From positions 3,167,001 through 3,231,000 of the forward strand of contig CM076272.1 of assembly GCA_038380795.1 (NCBI GenBank): a stretch of DNA of 64,000 bases, in the 5' to 3' direction. Under the pieces are notes generated by a model. It made no database searches. It was given only the letters and a program-made list of their open reading frames with translations, and was not told where the DNA came from. Shown piece after piece: positions 35,271-48,370 of this stretch. Origin of the DNA: Pyrocephalus nanus (Eukaryota > Chordata > Aves > Passeriformes > Tyrannidae). Each line of letters starts with the position of its first letter. Within the stretch, counting starts at the first letter, position 1. The translations under genes and the position numbers were made by a program.

Positions 35271-37619
35271 AAAACCCTTTTTTGTGTAACCAGAAGGACT
35301 TAGAAATGGATAGGAAGACCTTTGTGGTCAAGTGCCAGGTGGGAACTGGTTAGATAGAGCTGTGGAGGAAGGTGGCAAATGGATGGAAACCCCTGAGAGT
35401 TTGGGGGCAGCAGTGTCCACTGAGCCTGTGCATACTTCCAGCTTCTTGTAGTCGTGACAAAAAACAGTCTTGTGAAGTGTTTCTGTGACAGCTTGCTTTG
35501 CCTGGAGAAGGGAGCCAGTTGGTCAGAAGGACAGGTGCAGCTGAATTTATATCCAACTTCTAGAACACAGACAGCATCCCTGGCAGGATCTTCTTCCTCT
35601 CAGCTTTCTGTGTGGGAATCCTCCCAAAATGCACCTCCTGGCATGTGGCTGATGATATTCTGTGTTCTTGGCTGTTCCCCGTGGCTTGGGGGCTGTACCA
35701 CAATCCCTAATCTTCCCAGTGAACGTATTCAAGTGGGGCTCGAGGGGTTTGGGCAAGGCCAGTGCAATTCAAGTACAAGCTGAAGTGCTCCCCAGGCCCT
35801 GTGAATGGACAAACTAACTGTGGTGAGGTTCCAAGTTATATTGCAGGGAAGGCAGGGTTCCTTGGAGTCTGGGTGGGGGCTAATCAATGTACATTCATCA
35901 TTAATTTATGCATGTAAGGGGGTTTTGGAGTGGAGTTGTCATGCTGGTTTTGATAATGCTAACTCTATCCACCCTGCCAGCTGCTGCAATGTCGTGGTAG
36001 TTTGTGTTGCTGCATGCAGAATTATGGTGCTTTTGTGGGAATATTATGTTCCCTGAATAGAGCCCCACAGAGCAATTTGCTTCATCCTTACAAACCCATC
36101 CAAATAACTGGCAGTGCCTTACAAATACAAAACAATTGAGAAAATAAATGTATTATACTGTACATCTGTGACAAAACAATGCTTTCATGTGCAAAGAGAG
36201 AAATGTGTTTGTTTAACTTACGGTCTCCCATTTGGAAATAAATGCATTCATTTAAATCAAAATGGGACGTTCTTCACTATTACACTACTTTGCATGCCAG
36301 ATGTAAGAAATATGTTGCTTGAGGAGCAGACAAAAAACTTGGAGTGCTTCATCTTACCAAAAGCATGTACTTGGTGCCTTATTCTAGACCCTGCCTCTCT
36401 TCCTGCAGCGTGTCCTCTGCACTGGAACGGAATCTCCTGGCTCTGTGTGTGGAGGATCTGTGTACAAAAGCTTTGGGAATGTGGCAACTCTGGTGCCCTG
36501 TGTGCACACGGGAGAGCCTCCTTTTCACGTGGGTGGTGCTCAGAAGAGAGTGCAATCAGCACTGCCACACATCAGAACTTTTCTTTGCCGTAACCACGAG
36601 GCAGATTCCCTGCAAGAGTTGTAGCAGTCCAAAAGATTTTTGATCCGTTACAGTTTTTGTATTTAAAGAAACATTAGTTTCATTTATATGCAGCAATAGA
36701 AGTGTTAGATGGGGAAACATAATAAAAAAAATACAGGTTGAATGTTCCAATATTTGTTTAAAAAATGTGCCCCATCTTGTAATTTTCATCTTTTTAAATG
36801 GTTGAGTTCTTGTAATGAAAGTCTGCTGCATTTCAGTTTACACATAAGCTTAACATCATCAAGCAAAGTTTGTTCTGGGAGTTAGCATTTACATTTTTGA
36901 AAGCAGCAGCCTAATCCAGAGCAAAACCAGATGAGAATGTACTTTAATACAGCACATTACCAGCTGTCTACTGGTATGTGTGACCATTGTCAAAAAAGTG
37001 CTGAAATTTGATTTGGATGGTTTTCTGAGAGTCTGCAGTTTTGTCCAATTAAGTTTGAAGATCACTGCTACCAGTAGCAGGAATTATAAACTGGAATTCC
37101 ACTACAGCAGGATTATTAGAAGAAAAAATAGCAAGAACCCCCTCCCCCCACCATACAGACGAGCTTTTCCAACCTAATTTTTAAATAATAATATTCAGAC
37201 CACTTTCTATACTCATCATTCTTCCTTGATTGAATTAACTTCTCATATTATAGATGAGAAGGAAAGAGTTAGGAGTTTTAGCCCACTCTCAGTGCTGGCT
37301 GACACACACTGCTCTGTAATGGTGTTTTTCATGTGTACCATCAGGTCCAGGCAAACATTTGATTGTATTTGTGCTTTAATAGCTGGAGGGCCACAAGTGC
37401 TGAGAATCCCAATTCAGCAGGTCTGGCGTTAATAAATACTCTTTAATTCAGCTGGGAAGCATCCTGGTCTGCATCTTCCCCATCTGAAGGGTTATATCCA
37501 TCTTCCTGCTGTATCCAGCCAGCCAGAGGACTTGTTATACCCAGCAGGAAACATGTCACCTTTCTGAAAGCCAGGACCTGTGCACTGACTGATTGACCAA
37601 CAGGGCTGTGCAGCAAGGG

Positions 37620-37740
37620 TAGTTTGGCCTAGCTCTGTTTTTTTCTCTGAATTGATTAATCAAATGCTTCAAATAATTGCTGTGGTTGTGATTAATGTCA
37701 ACTGCATAGCTAATTGCCCAAGAGAATAAAACGACTCTTT
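37620..37740. promoter_or_regulatory. Candidate homeobox-motif-rich regulatory block
   Basis: Within 120 bp there are GATTAATCAAATG, AATAATTGC, GATTAATG, CTAATTG and an AATAAAACG. This is a high density of TAAT/ATTA cores. The call is inference from motif density alone. Confidence 0.25.
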
Positions 37741-38886
37741 CTGTTAAAAAAAAAACAAAACAAAACCCACCTGTAAATGTGTTAATTATTTACTCTGTTC
37801 ACCTCTCTAACCTTGTTATGCTTGTAAATTAATAGAAATATTGATCTTGGAGCTGATTTTTCTGTTACCCATCTTGCATCAGCGTAATTGGGGGGTTCAG
37901 TGTAACCAAGGACGTGCTCTCTCTGCTTTGCTTTGATGTGAACTGTGAGAGCAGCGCTGAGAGGACCATTGGGGGGTAGCTGACCCCAGGAGTTTTAGGG
38001 CATCCCTGCATTAGCAGTGACTTCTCCACGTAGACAGCCGTGGCCCCTGGCAGCAGCGCCTCCTTGGCCACCTCTCTTGGTAGCAGACTCTACCACCCAG
38101 TGGCTGCTGCTGTTAAAACAATCTTGTTTCCTTCCATTAGCTTCCACTCGCATTGGATTTTTCCATGTTCTCCGTCTGTGAGTACATTTACACTCCCCAC
38201 CCCCCTTCCTCATGTACAAACGGCATTTTAATTACAGCCCTGGTTGTTCTGACAGGTTTCCCTGCCATGACAGCGTGACACCAGAAGGCTGCAGAGCCAC
38301 TAATAGAGGTGCCTGCTGTGTTTACCCCTGTGGGACAGACACAGACCCCAATGCTTCCCTGAGGAGCTGGCTCAGCCAGGGTTTCTGTGCCTCCCAGACC
38401 CTGGCAAAATGTGGGACTGGCCAAAGAATGCCAGTTTTAGGAATGTTATCAGGAATGCACCACTGACTGAAGGGACAGCAAGCTAGAAAGCTCCTCTGCT
38501 CTTACATTTGTGGAGATGTAAGTAAAAGAAGCTTTAATGCCAGCTGCTGTTTGAGGTCATGTCGATTCCCTGTGCTTTTGTTTCCTTGCAGTTTGGTGTC
38601 CAGAAAAAAGCTGGGTGTCTCAGCTTCTGGAAAGGCTGTTTCAGGCATTGCCAAGCTCGAGTCTTTGTCTGGCTCTAATACACTTACTCCTCTGCACGGC
38701 CATCAGGAATGCTTTGGTGGAGCTTTGTCTGCCTTGCTGGGAGATGTTAACATCTCTTCCAGAGCTCTGCTAGAAACTGCTGCCCTTTTGTGTTCACTGG
38801 AGCCTGATGCAGAGGAGACAGCCAAAGTGTTCCCTCCATGCTGGGCAGACTTCATGTAGCACGATGGTCTGTCTTGTTTTTTCCCC

Positions 38887-39203
38887 ATCACAGAATCAGG
38901 TAGCTTGGAAAAGACCACTACAATCAAGTCCATCCATTAGCCTTGTATTGCCAGGTCTGCCACTAAACTGTGTCCCTGAGTGCCAGATCCACTTGGTTTT
39001 TAAATCCTTTCAGGGATGTTGACTCCACCGCTGCCCTGGGCAGCCTCTGCTAGGGCTTGACAATCCTTTTGGTGAAGAAATTTTCCCTAATATCCAATCT
39101 AAACCTCCCCTGATGCAACTTGAGGCATTTTCCTCTTGTCATTTGTTACCTGGAGAGGAGACCGACCCACACCTGGCTACAACCTCCTTTCAGGTAGTTG
39201 TAT
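38887..39203 (-). repeat. CR1 LINE 3' portion (antisense, about 320 bp)
   Basis: The segment begins atcacagaatcaggtagc and continues through ggcagcctctgctagggctt, gtgaagaaattttccctaat, atccaatctaaacctcccct and gatgcaacttgaggcatttt to tcaggtagttgta. This is the well-known avian CR1 3' region in reverse complement. It is the largest and clearest mobile-element fragment in the window. It is 5'-truncated, as is usual for CR1, and non-coding. Confidence 0.96.
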
Positions 39204-40879
39204 CTGTTCTGATACAGTGATATTGTAATAACCATTATCTTGCTTTTTCCTGTTTCCTGAAACAGTTTTTGCAAGGAAAACATGACATTATGGCCAGCAA
39301 ACAGTGTCTGTGCATCGTGGGACTTGTTTCAGCTCCATCTCTGTTACACAGGGTGATGGTCTTTGAACGGGTTAGACAGGGACTGTCAGGAAGAGCCTTC
39401 CAGAAATGCAACACCAACCCCCAAATCCTAACCCATCTCTAGGGTCAGGTTTGTGTAACCTCCCCACCATCAGTGGGAGCTGGGAGAGTATAACAGTGCC
39501 CAGTGCTCGGTCCAGGAGGGTTTGGTGTGTCCATATGGCCTTCTCATACACTTGGGTCTGTTCCACTGGCTGCTTTGTGCAGACTCCATCATCAGCCCCT
39601 GCCTAGACACAAATGGTCTGAGTTGGTGCTGAGACACCCAGATTTATTTATTTTTTCTTTTTTTTGTCTGCAGGAGGCTGATTTCTAGATGTAGCCTCAG
39701 GGTGATACAGACTTGGTATTGGGCATGGCTGGTGCTACAAAGATCCAGCTCAAGAAGCTGAGTAAGGCTGGTAGCACTCAGTGCCATAACTTTGTTCTGA
39801 TGTGGCCAGTGCCAGGTGCCATCATGGGAACCTGGCTGCAGTTCAGTTGCTTGAAACTTGATATGCTTTCTTGTAGCTTTTGAATGTGACTGTATTTTAT
39901 GGCAGCTGGGGAAAATGGTTTTGAAAAATAATGTCAGCTTTTAAGTCAAATTGGAGTCTGCATTTATTCCAGGCTACTAGAAGCCAATCAGTTTAAGTTC
40001 CTACTTGACAAATGAAATTCCTGTTTTGCTGGCCACTCTCTGTAACCTGGTTCTGGTAACTGCTACTTGTTTTTCATTCTTTTTCTTTCCTTCTATTGTG
40101 TCTGGTTGAAGAGATGTTTGGTTGCTGAGGTGTAGGAACTGGTGTGGTTTCCAAGGAACCTGTCCTTGGCCCTCTCTCCTTTTTTATAGGATTGGTCTTG
40201 TAGGAGCAGAAGGAAAAAAAAAAAGGGCAAAAATTGGTGGAGCCCCCACCTGTCTTGTGCACAGTTCAGTTCACGAAAACCACCAGTCCCTGGTCTCAGC
40301 AAGGCACCTGATTCCAACTGTCCTGCTTGGACCAAGACAGGTGGGCAGTGAGGATCTGTGGGGGAGCCATTATGGACTATTCCAGGTGAACAGAAAAGGG
40401 AAAGAAGCAAAGCTGCCTGTGAATAGAGAGAATCAGGAGAGCAAGAGAGCAAGATGGGCTGCTGAAATAATGCTCTCTTTAACTGTGAATAAGTAACAGC
40501 ATCACAGGAGGCATTCGGGGCAGCAATTTTGGAGGGTTAAAAGGAAGGTTAAAGATTACATTTAGGATTAGGATTAGGAAAATTGGGACCCCCTAAGGCA
40601 TAGTAAGTGAATGCTGAGGAAAAAGGCATAGGCAAAACCAGCTTTGTCTGGAGCAATGACTGGTAATTAGGTATGTATGACACACTTTATCATCTTCTGT
40701 GTTAACAGCATCTCTGTGTATGATATCTATTGCACGTGCTTGTATACTGTGCGTTATCCATATTATTAGCAGATTACAATATGTGTTACAATATATGCAG
40801 ACTCACTTCTTAAATTTATGGCAGTGTCAGAAGTTGCTCTGCCAAGAAAAAGGGTTTCCTCTGGCAGCTCTTTACATCA

Positions 40880-41030
40880 GCTCCTGCCCGGCAGCAGCTT
40901 TCACGCGAGGCTGCGAGTGCAGCCTCTGCCGAGACCGTGGGCTCGGCTGGAGCTCCTCCCGCCTTCCCGTGAATGCTCGGGGATAGTGCAGGCTGTGTTA
41001 GCACGCAATGCAGATGCCGGTGAATGAATA
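40880..41030. other. CpG-rich patch
   Basis: About 12 CpG dinucleotides lie in 150 bp, for example TTTCACGCGAGGCTGCGAG and CTCCTCCCGCCTTCCCGTG. The patch is directly followed by GAATGAATAAAGAGG and a purine-rich run. It is too short for a classical island. It may be a small promoter or enhancer. Confidence 0.35.
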
Positions 41031-42295
41031 AAGAGGAAAAGGAAGAGAGAGCGAGCCTGCCTCTCTCATCGTTTTCAAAGAGCAGAGGAAGGCATTAGCA
41101 GCCTCCAGAGGGAGTTTCACTGCTCAGCTGGTCTCCGGGCACGGGGAACTGATGCCTCAGGGAATCACCAGAACAAACTCCCTCCCAGCCCTGCCAACCC
41201 TGCATGAAGCGCTGAGCACACCAGCCCGGGGCTCAAGGAACCCCAGGTTTGAGACTGATCAGCTGCATCTCCAGAGCCACGGTGTGTGGTGTGGGGACCA
41301 ACTCACACAGTCATTCCTTCCCACTTCTAGAGCAGGATCAGCTCTGCTGGGTAAGGGTTGACTGACTTCTTTTGTAAATCTCAGCAATAAAAATGTGTCC
41401 ACAATCACCCAAATAATGTAAGGAAAAGATAAGAGCATAAAATGATTACACTGGTGAAAGAAAAGAGGAACTAGTGAAGTCTGAAAGAGATGCAGGCAGG
41501 TGAGCAGTGGGCCTTGTGAAGCAGAACAAAATGCATTATTATTTTTAATGGAAATTCAGAAAAGGCTCTGTAGATGCTTTGGGCAGAGGGCAAGTAGAGG
41601 AGCTGCTGATTCTCTACTGGTGAGAGTGTAACCAGCTTTGTTCCAGTGCTCAGGTAAATGGATGTGGCAGCTGGAAAGGACTATCTGGCAAGGGATGGGA
41701 GGAACCTCAAGTGGGGATTGCACTTCACACCTGCCAGGCTTTCTTCACGTTTGTGTCACAGTACCCTGTACTGGTGTCCATTGTGCTGATGTGAAGCTCT
41801 GGGTTCCCTGCTGGGGATATGTCTCAGAAATTTCAGTGAGATGTTAATGCGAGGCTCCTTGCTGCTTCCATCTCAAACCTGGCCACACCACATACTCTCT
41901 CTGCCTTACTTTGTCCCTAAGCAACCCTTCTGGCCTAGACCATCCTCCATCTGATTTCCTCCCAGCCTTGCTGCCCTCAGAAAACTTCCTGCATGTGGGA
42001 TTTGCAATAAAAATATTAGGATCTCTGGTAATCAGGCTAATGACTTCTTCCAAATTACAAGTAGCTAAAGCAATACTGAGTTTTGTGCTCATGAGTGGCA
42101 GGGAAGTATCTCTTTGTTGGTTTTGATGCCACCACCATCATTCCAACAGAGGTGGTTTGTGTGATTTTGCTGTGGGGGTGAAGCCACTGGAGGCAGTTCT
42201 ATCTTCTTACTGGCTTAAGGCAGGGGAGAAGGGGAACTGGGGCTGCTGGTGGAGAGAATTCTTCCTGCCTAACCAAAGCATTTTCAAGAAATGGA

Positions 42296-42424
42296 AGTGT
42301 TCAAGAAATGACTGAACGCAGCACTAAGTGCTATGATCTACTTGACAAGGAAGCGTTCAGTCAAAAGTTGGACTCGATGATCCTGGAGGTCTTTTCTAAC
42401 CTTAATGACTCTATGATTCTATAA
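42296..42424 (+). repeat. CR1 LINE 3' end with terminal octamer repeats (sense)
   Basis: A diverged body (gtgttcaagaaatgactg) leads into gttggactcgatgatcctgg, aggtcttttctaacctt and the tail atgactctatgattctat. The closing ATTCTATG-type microsatellite is diagnostic of a CR1 3' terminus. The fragment is 5'-truncated. Confidence 0.92.
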
Positions 42425-44329
42425 CTTTTCTGTAGACATAGAGGTCAAAAGTAACTCAGCTCTTAGCAGCCTTGCTGGCAGCCCAGCTATGTGTGGGTAG
42501 GGTGACTCTGGGCCTTTGAACAGATGTGTTGTAGAGGCCTGAAGCACCAGTTATGAAGTCCTTTGACCCTGATCTCTGAGGTGATTCTCCAGTCATGATG
42601 GCTGTCCTACCTTGGATACTCTGAGAGCCCTGGGGAATGCTCTGGGATGTGCTGCAGCACCTATGACTAGCACAGGTTGGCTGTGCTGGGAGTTGTTCTA
42701 ACCCCCTCTTGGATTTGCAGGGAAGAAGGTTTGGACATGGGATCCTCAAGGCAGTGAGTTACTCAGATGACCATCACAGAGTGAGTTTAAGGAATCAGAG
42801 AAATGCCAGCCATCATCTGGAAAGAGAGCAACACTGGCAGGGACACAGCCCCAGTTTGAACAGGTCTGGCTGTCTCATGAAGGTCAGTGCCATGGGATGG
42901 GGAAAGATGTGTCAGAGTAACTAGCTGGGAGGAGGGACATGTAACATCTATAGCCAGGGCTGGAAAAGAAATCCAAAGACTGGCCATGGCTGTGGGGTTT
43001 GAGCTTAGAAATACCAAGAGCTTTGACAGAAGAATGAAGGTAGAGGCGTGAAGGAACACAGCTGGACTGAGCCTGCAGATGTGAGCATCGGATCTGGCAT
43101 CAAATGCAGCTCTTTGCTATGATCCAGTTCACTTTCAGGAGCTAATATGTGACTGTGAGAATGGGAATACAAATACAGCCTTGAAAGACAAATCTAATAC
43201 CAATTTAACTTTTATGCTGCAGTTTTTTCTCTGTATCAGGTACTCATTTACATGCCTTTGTCCTGTCGTTGTGGGCAGTTGGAGATTGGGAATTGGGAGT
43301 GTGAATTCCATAAAATATCAAAGCACAGATTCTCCACAGGCAGGTACAGCACTTACCTAAAGCAGCTTCTAAGGCTCATGGTTGGCCAAGTGGGTAATAT
43401 AGAGGGATTTAGGTGGTAATAATGATCTGTGATGGTATTTCATAGAAAATCATGCTGGGGTTGTTATTTCTGTGGGATTTAACCATCCTGGACACACAAC
43501 TTCACAGAGCACATGCTTTCCTGGAATGAAGTTGTTCCACATATCTTGGAGATGCCGAGGACTTCTGAACCACTGGGTAACTTCCCTGTGCACAGCCCCA
43601 GGTCAGGGTACAGCTGCAGGGTAGGGCTACTCTCACCTGAGGAGAAATAGGTAACAAAGAATGTATCTCAGGGTGCACCTGATTACTTGTGCCAAATCCT
43701 CTTTTACTGAGAGGTACCAGTGCCAGGATGGGCTGGAGAGTCTGTTGAGCTACATATTCTCATTCTGGCTCAGACAAATTTTCCCTATCCATGCCTGGGT
43801 AGTCTGAATACTGGGCATTCAGCCTGACCTTCTCCTGGCATTTCAAAGGACAGTTTGAGCAGTGCCAGGGTTTTCATGAAAGAAGCACTGTGCCCTGGTA
43901 CAAAACCAGGAGTGTTTGCTTTACATAGACAGCTCTAGTTGGATCTTGAGGTGACCAGACCAGGCTCACCTCCCTTAAAGCCCACCAAGTTTAAGTGTTT
44001 GCTTTGTAATCAGTGCCCAGGGCCTGATTCCTGTGCAGGGTCTGTAGGGAAGGGGAAGCAAGAACAAAAAAGAGAATGAGGTTTTAGAATTTGCTTTCTC
44101 AATGGCAGCTCATTCTGATCTTTTTTGCATGTGCTTGTGGAGTGCAGGAGTGGAGGGGATGCCACTGCTTCATTCACTGCTCCAGAAGACTAATGGACCT
44201 TGACAACTGCAGAACAACATGGAAACTATTAGAAAGGGAGGACTGATTAAAGCCCCAACCATCCCAGCATTCCCTTGGGCTCTTAACCCCATATTGGAGC
44301 TGAGCAGCCTTGCAATGCCTCCTCCCACT

Positions 44330-44460
44330 CTGCACAATTAACATCTCTTGTCACTAATTGATTCCTGTGGTGCTCACAGGACAATTAGAATTTAAATTGC
44401 CTTTTACAAAGGTCATGAAAACATGATAAAAGACGAATCTATTAGAGAGGATCACTCAGG
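44330..44460. promoter_or_regulatory. Candidate conserved non-coding element
   Basis: The block holds CACTAATTGATTCC, GGACAATTAGAATTTAAATTG and an AAAGGTCATG nuclear-receptor-like half site in a low-complexity-free AT-rich setting. The call is based on motif density only. Confidence 0.25.
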
Positions 44461-46551
44461 AGTCTCTCTCCTTTTGTGTGGTGCTGGCTCTTGGTTATCA
44501 CACAGACATGAGTGAGGGGAGCTGGGAGAGTGGTTCATACCTTGGGTTCATTTCTTGATTGTAGTTCATGGCAGAGGCTCAGCTCTTTGTGGCTTGTGAA
44601 TATTCTTCCACAGAAGATGGCATTTAATTTTTTTCCTGCCTCCTTTAGAAGGTTTTTGTGTCTGTACGTGCTATCCCTTTTCTGTCTTTTCTGATAAACT
44701 TGAAATGCTGGGTTTGCACTTGAATATTGAATTTACTGCAGGGGGCAACGTGCAGTGTTTGCAATGAGGGGCTAAAGATTTGCCTTCACAGGACAAAGTT
44801 GTCCTAGTATCAGCCTGTCTTTAGTCTCAGAGGGTGCAGTAATGGATTAAAACCTGACACGACTCCCATGCTTGCAGCTTTCCCCATCTGCAGCTGATAC
44901 TTCCAGGAATGGCATGCTGCCTGGAAACCTCTGGAACTGATGCAATCACATCTGAGCTGGTGCAACCCCTGGATCCCAGTGCCTGGAGCATCACAACTTG
45001 GGAAGCCTGGCTGAGTTTTGCCTCCAAAGCAGGATATGGCATTTTGGGATGAGCTTGGCTGTGGGGGCTGGTATTTTGCTGGCAAATGGGAACATTCAGA
45101 GTTCTTCCACTTATAGCAACACTCCCCTCTGTCATGCTCAGACCTCAACAGTGGGAAGAGATATAAAGCTTTGTGTGTCAGCGTTAAAGGCAATGCCTTG
45201 TAACTGCAGCAAATCTCCTGGAATGCATCTTGGCAGATTACCTAATCCATCTGCCTTCTCCCAGGCAGGATCATATCCTTAACCTGTGCTCAAGGAAACC
45301 TCTCACACAGGTGTCTCTGCTGCCGTGAGGATTGGGATGGGGGGCACATTACCTCTTGTAGGGTATGGCACATCTTGTTCTGATGCACCTGGTCCTGCCT
45401 CAGAGCCAGCATTTTGGACCAGCTGTATTTCAGACCTGGATACAGTGAACAGCAGTCTTAAATCCTGCAGTTTGGTCATTTCTCTTCTGTCACATGTGCC
45501 CCAAGTGTGGGGTTTGACAGGAAAAGCGAAGTGTGACAGCCACTACTGTGGTCCAGAACCTGCCTCATGTAACTACAGCGATATTTCATGCTGGGAGAGA
45601 AAATCTGGCCAGAATGTCCAATTGCCCATCCCATCCTATCCCAGTGGCATTCCCATTAAAAAGAAAGCTGGCTGGCTATTTGAGAAACTCATGTCCTTTC
45701 CAAGTCCTGTCTTTGACTTCTTGCTATTCTGGTTATTGAAATTGATTTTGTACTCCAGGCATGGGATTTTCCATTGCCAAGTTTAATGTCGGAGATAATA
45801 GAAATTATGTTTCTACTCGCACATAAATCTCAGGGCTGTTTGTGCTCAGATGACTGGACAGTAAGTACAGGTGAAATTGCTCCTGTGATTGTTTCAGTAA
45901 AAGTGTATTATTGTTGTAAGGTTTTATAAAGTGTGTTTAACTGGTTTACACATATTTCTAGCAGTCACTGGGTAGGTTCTTTGTTGAGGTTTTTTTTTTC
46001 TATCACAATAAATATAAACCTCTAAGCCAGGCATCTAGTTTCTCTTCATGACAGGGTGGTAAATCAGCAGGCTTTGGCAGCAGGCCAGAGACTGAGCAGC
46101 AAGCCCACCCAGCAGTTGTGCAGTGCCCCTCTGCTGTGCTTGCCCTGCGGTTTTGGGCACGGAGAAGCCAACCTGTGCAAAATATCCCACAGATCTCTCT
46201 GCTTTTGCACACCTCCTCATGTGGGACGAGCTTCAGGCTTTGTTCTGACTCCAGCACAGCCTAGTCTACGTTAACCTTGCCATCACTAGTCAGCACACAT
46301 AAGACCTGGCTTTGAAAAGCTTGGGAAAGAATAAGCAAAGGTCAATCTCTTGAGCTTTAAGGGCAAAACTGTCAGAGAAGGTTTCTTCAGCTCCCAAGAG
46401 CTCATGGAGAGAACGGTGTTAGTGCCAGGCCCACGGGGATCAGTTAGGGAATTGAGGCCTGAAGGCACTCCAGCCTTTGGGGTCCCCATGTCCTAACCCA
46501 GCAGCTTTTTTTTGTTTTTGCTCCCAGGAGGAAGAAGGACTTTTTCAGAGC

Positions 46552-46570
46552 GTATGAGATTATCTCATAC
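46552..46570. repeat. Perfect 9-bp inverted repeat with 1-nt centre
   Basis: GTATGAGAT, T, ATCTCATAC is a perfect 19-bp palindrome around a single T. As DNA it looks like a symmetric protein-binding site, since the loop is too small for a stable RNA hairpin without opening the inner pairs. Confidence 0.85.
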
Positions 46571-48358
46571 TTTACGAAAATAAAGGAGTGGGAGGAAGGA
46601 CTCCAGAGTGGCTGGAACCTACACCCACTTCAGCCAGGGCTCCTCTGGTTAGATGTGAATCTGCTCAACCCTGCAGTCCTCACCTGGGTGACATTCCCAT
46701 GAATCAGAAGGCCTTGATCAGCTGCCCAAGCAGCTCCGTGTATTGCAGCCAGCTGGCTGCCAACCAGCCCTGCTGCCATCTGTCACCCCACACCTCTGTC
46801 TGGGCCCTGGGAGCCAAAGATGCTGCCGTAGCTCCTTCCTGAGGGAAGCCCAGACCCTGATAATTCAGGTGTTCAGGCAATATCCTTCCTGCAATGAAGT
46901 GCCAGCCTCCAACAGCCGGGGCATGCTGTGTGGTGATCAGGGCACTGCAATGCCTGCGAGACATTTCTTAGGTGCTTCCCCACCTGTCCTCACCCCACAC
47001 TCCTTTATGCTTTGCATGTCTTGTGTCCTTGGCTCAAGGAGCATCATTAGCTTGTGTCAGGTTGTGCCCAGCATGGTGAAACCTCAGCTTGAGCTGGTGT
47101 TTTAGGTAAAAACAGTAAAAAAAATTGTGCATCTGGCTTATTTTTGCACTTGTATACATTTGGCAGTGCTGCTTTTGTGTATTATTTGCTTCCCTCCCAG
47201 AGATCTTAACTTTGGCTGGGAGCAAAGGGGCTCAATTTATCTATTCCTTGCCTCGCAGGGGTTTGGTGAAGCTCAACTAGCAAAAACTTGTAAATTGCTT
47301 GGAGATAATTAGTGGAAAAGTGTTGTAGAAGAGCAAAGTATTATTTATTAATGTGCCTCTGTCTTACAGTGCCATAAATATCAAGGTTTTAATTGTGCAG
47401 ACTTGTAATCTGAGTAACTTCCTGGATATTTTCTTTGGGCTTTTTTTCTTTTTTTCTTTCTGGATTGCCTTGCTAAATAAATTCATGGAACAGCCACTGC
47501 ACAAAGTGACATGGGAGTGGTGTTTAAATGCCAGGTTTGTCAGGGGTAAAAGGCAATGGGATGCCACAGTATGACTATCAGCTTTCCTCTGGCTGCTCTA
47601 ATCTCTACTGCCTCAGCCTCATCCTCTGCATCTCAACTTGCTTTTCCTCTGTCCTTGTTTAAAACCTCACCTCTGCCCATGAGAGGAGTGTGTGACACAG
47701 TATTACGATGGTGAACAGAGACCTTGCACTGCAAGGGGCTCTGGATCACTCCATCAGCACTAGGCAGCCATTAATAAGCTCTAGCCATGCCTGAAAACTG
47801 GCACTATACCCACTTTTGGGCAGGACATGAACAATGTGGCTGAAGGGCAAAGAAGGGAGAAAATCTTTCCCCTCGTCCCGTGAGCTTCAGCTGGCACAGG
47901 GAGGTGTGAGCTGGCTGTGCTGGGGGCCTGCCTTGCTCTCCAGACCGTGCCAAGAGCTGTTGCAGCCAGTCCGAAGTGTCGAGCTGGCTGTAGTTACTCC
48001 AGGAGGAGTTTGACCAGTCAAGATGCAGTTAAAAATCTCTTGTGAGAGTGCTGAATTCAGGGTTTTCCTCTGCATCTGAGAGGTGTCTCCAGATGGATGA
48101 TTTTAGGGGTATATCAGCTGCCATCTTGCCCATCCCACCAGGCTTGGACTGGGATGTTTCAGGTACTTTTCTCAGAGTCTGTGAAAAGGTGGAAACCTGG
48201 TATTGCAGCAGACTGCTCTATGGAGGCTGATGTCAGATGTTGTGGCTGGTGGGATGATATCAAGTGATCCACAACGAATGACAGCAAACACTGTAGTGTG
48301 TGGGTTTAAAACTGAACCTTTGTGTGATAATTCTAATGCACAGTGAGGAAATTCCTTG

Positions 48359-48370
48359 TCTCTCTCTCTC
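48359..48370. repeat. (TC)6 microsatellite
   Basis: A short TC dinucleotide repeat continues into CCTCCC. It is minor low complexity. Confidence 0.85.

Larger units (their letters stand above)
34016..38886. other. Intergenic region, no gene recognised
   Basis: No gene is recognised here. A pyrimidine tract lies at 35231-35270. AT-rich blocks at 36110-36280 and 37620-37740 contain dense homeobox-type motifs (TTAATCAAATG, GTGATTAATG, CTAATTGCCC). The ORFs of 159 codons or fewer show no recognisable domain. Confidence 0.7.

Noticed and set aside
40562..40579. Telomere-like TTAGGATTAGGATTAGG
   Set aside because: The unit is TTAGGA, not TTAGGG, and only about three copies are present, so it is not an interstitial telomere array.
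45286..45786. 166-codon + ORF as a gene
   Set aside because: It has no recognisable domain or promoter, and its composition resembles translated non-coding DNA.
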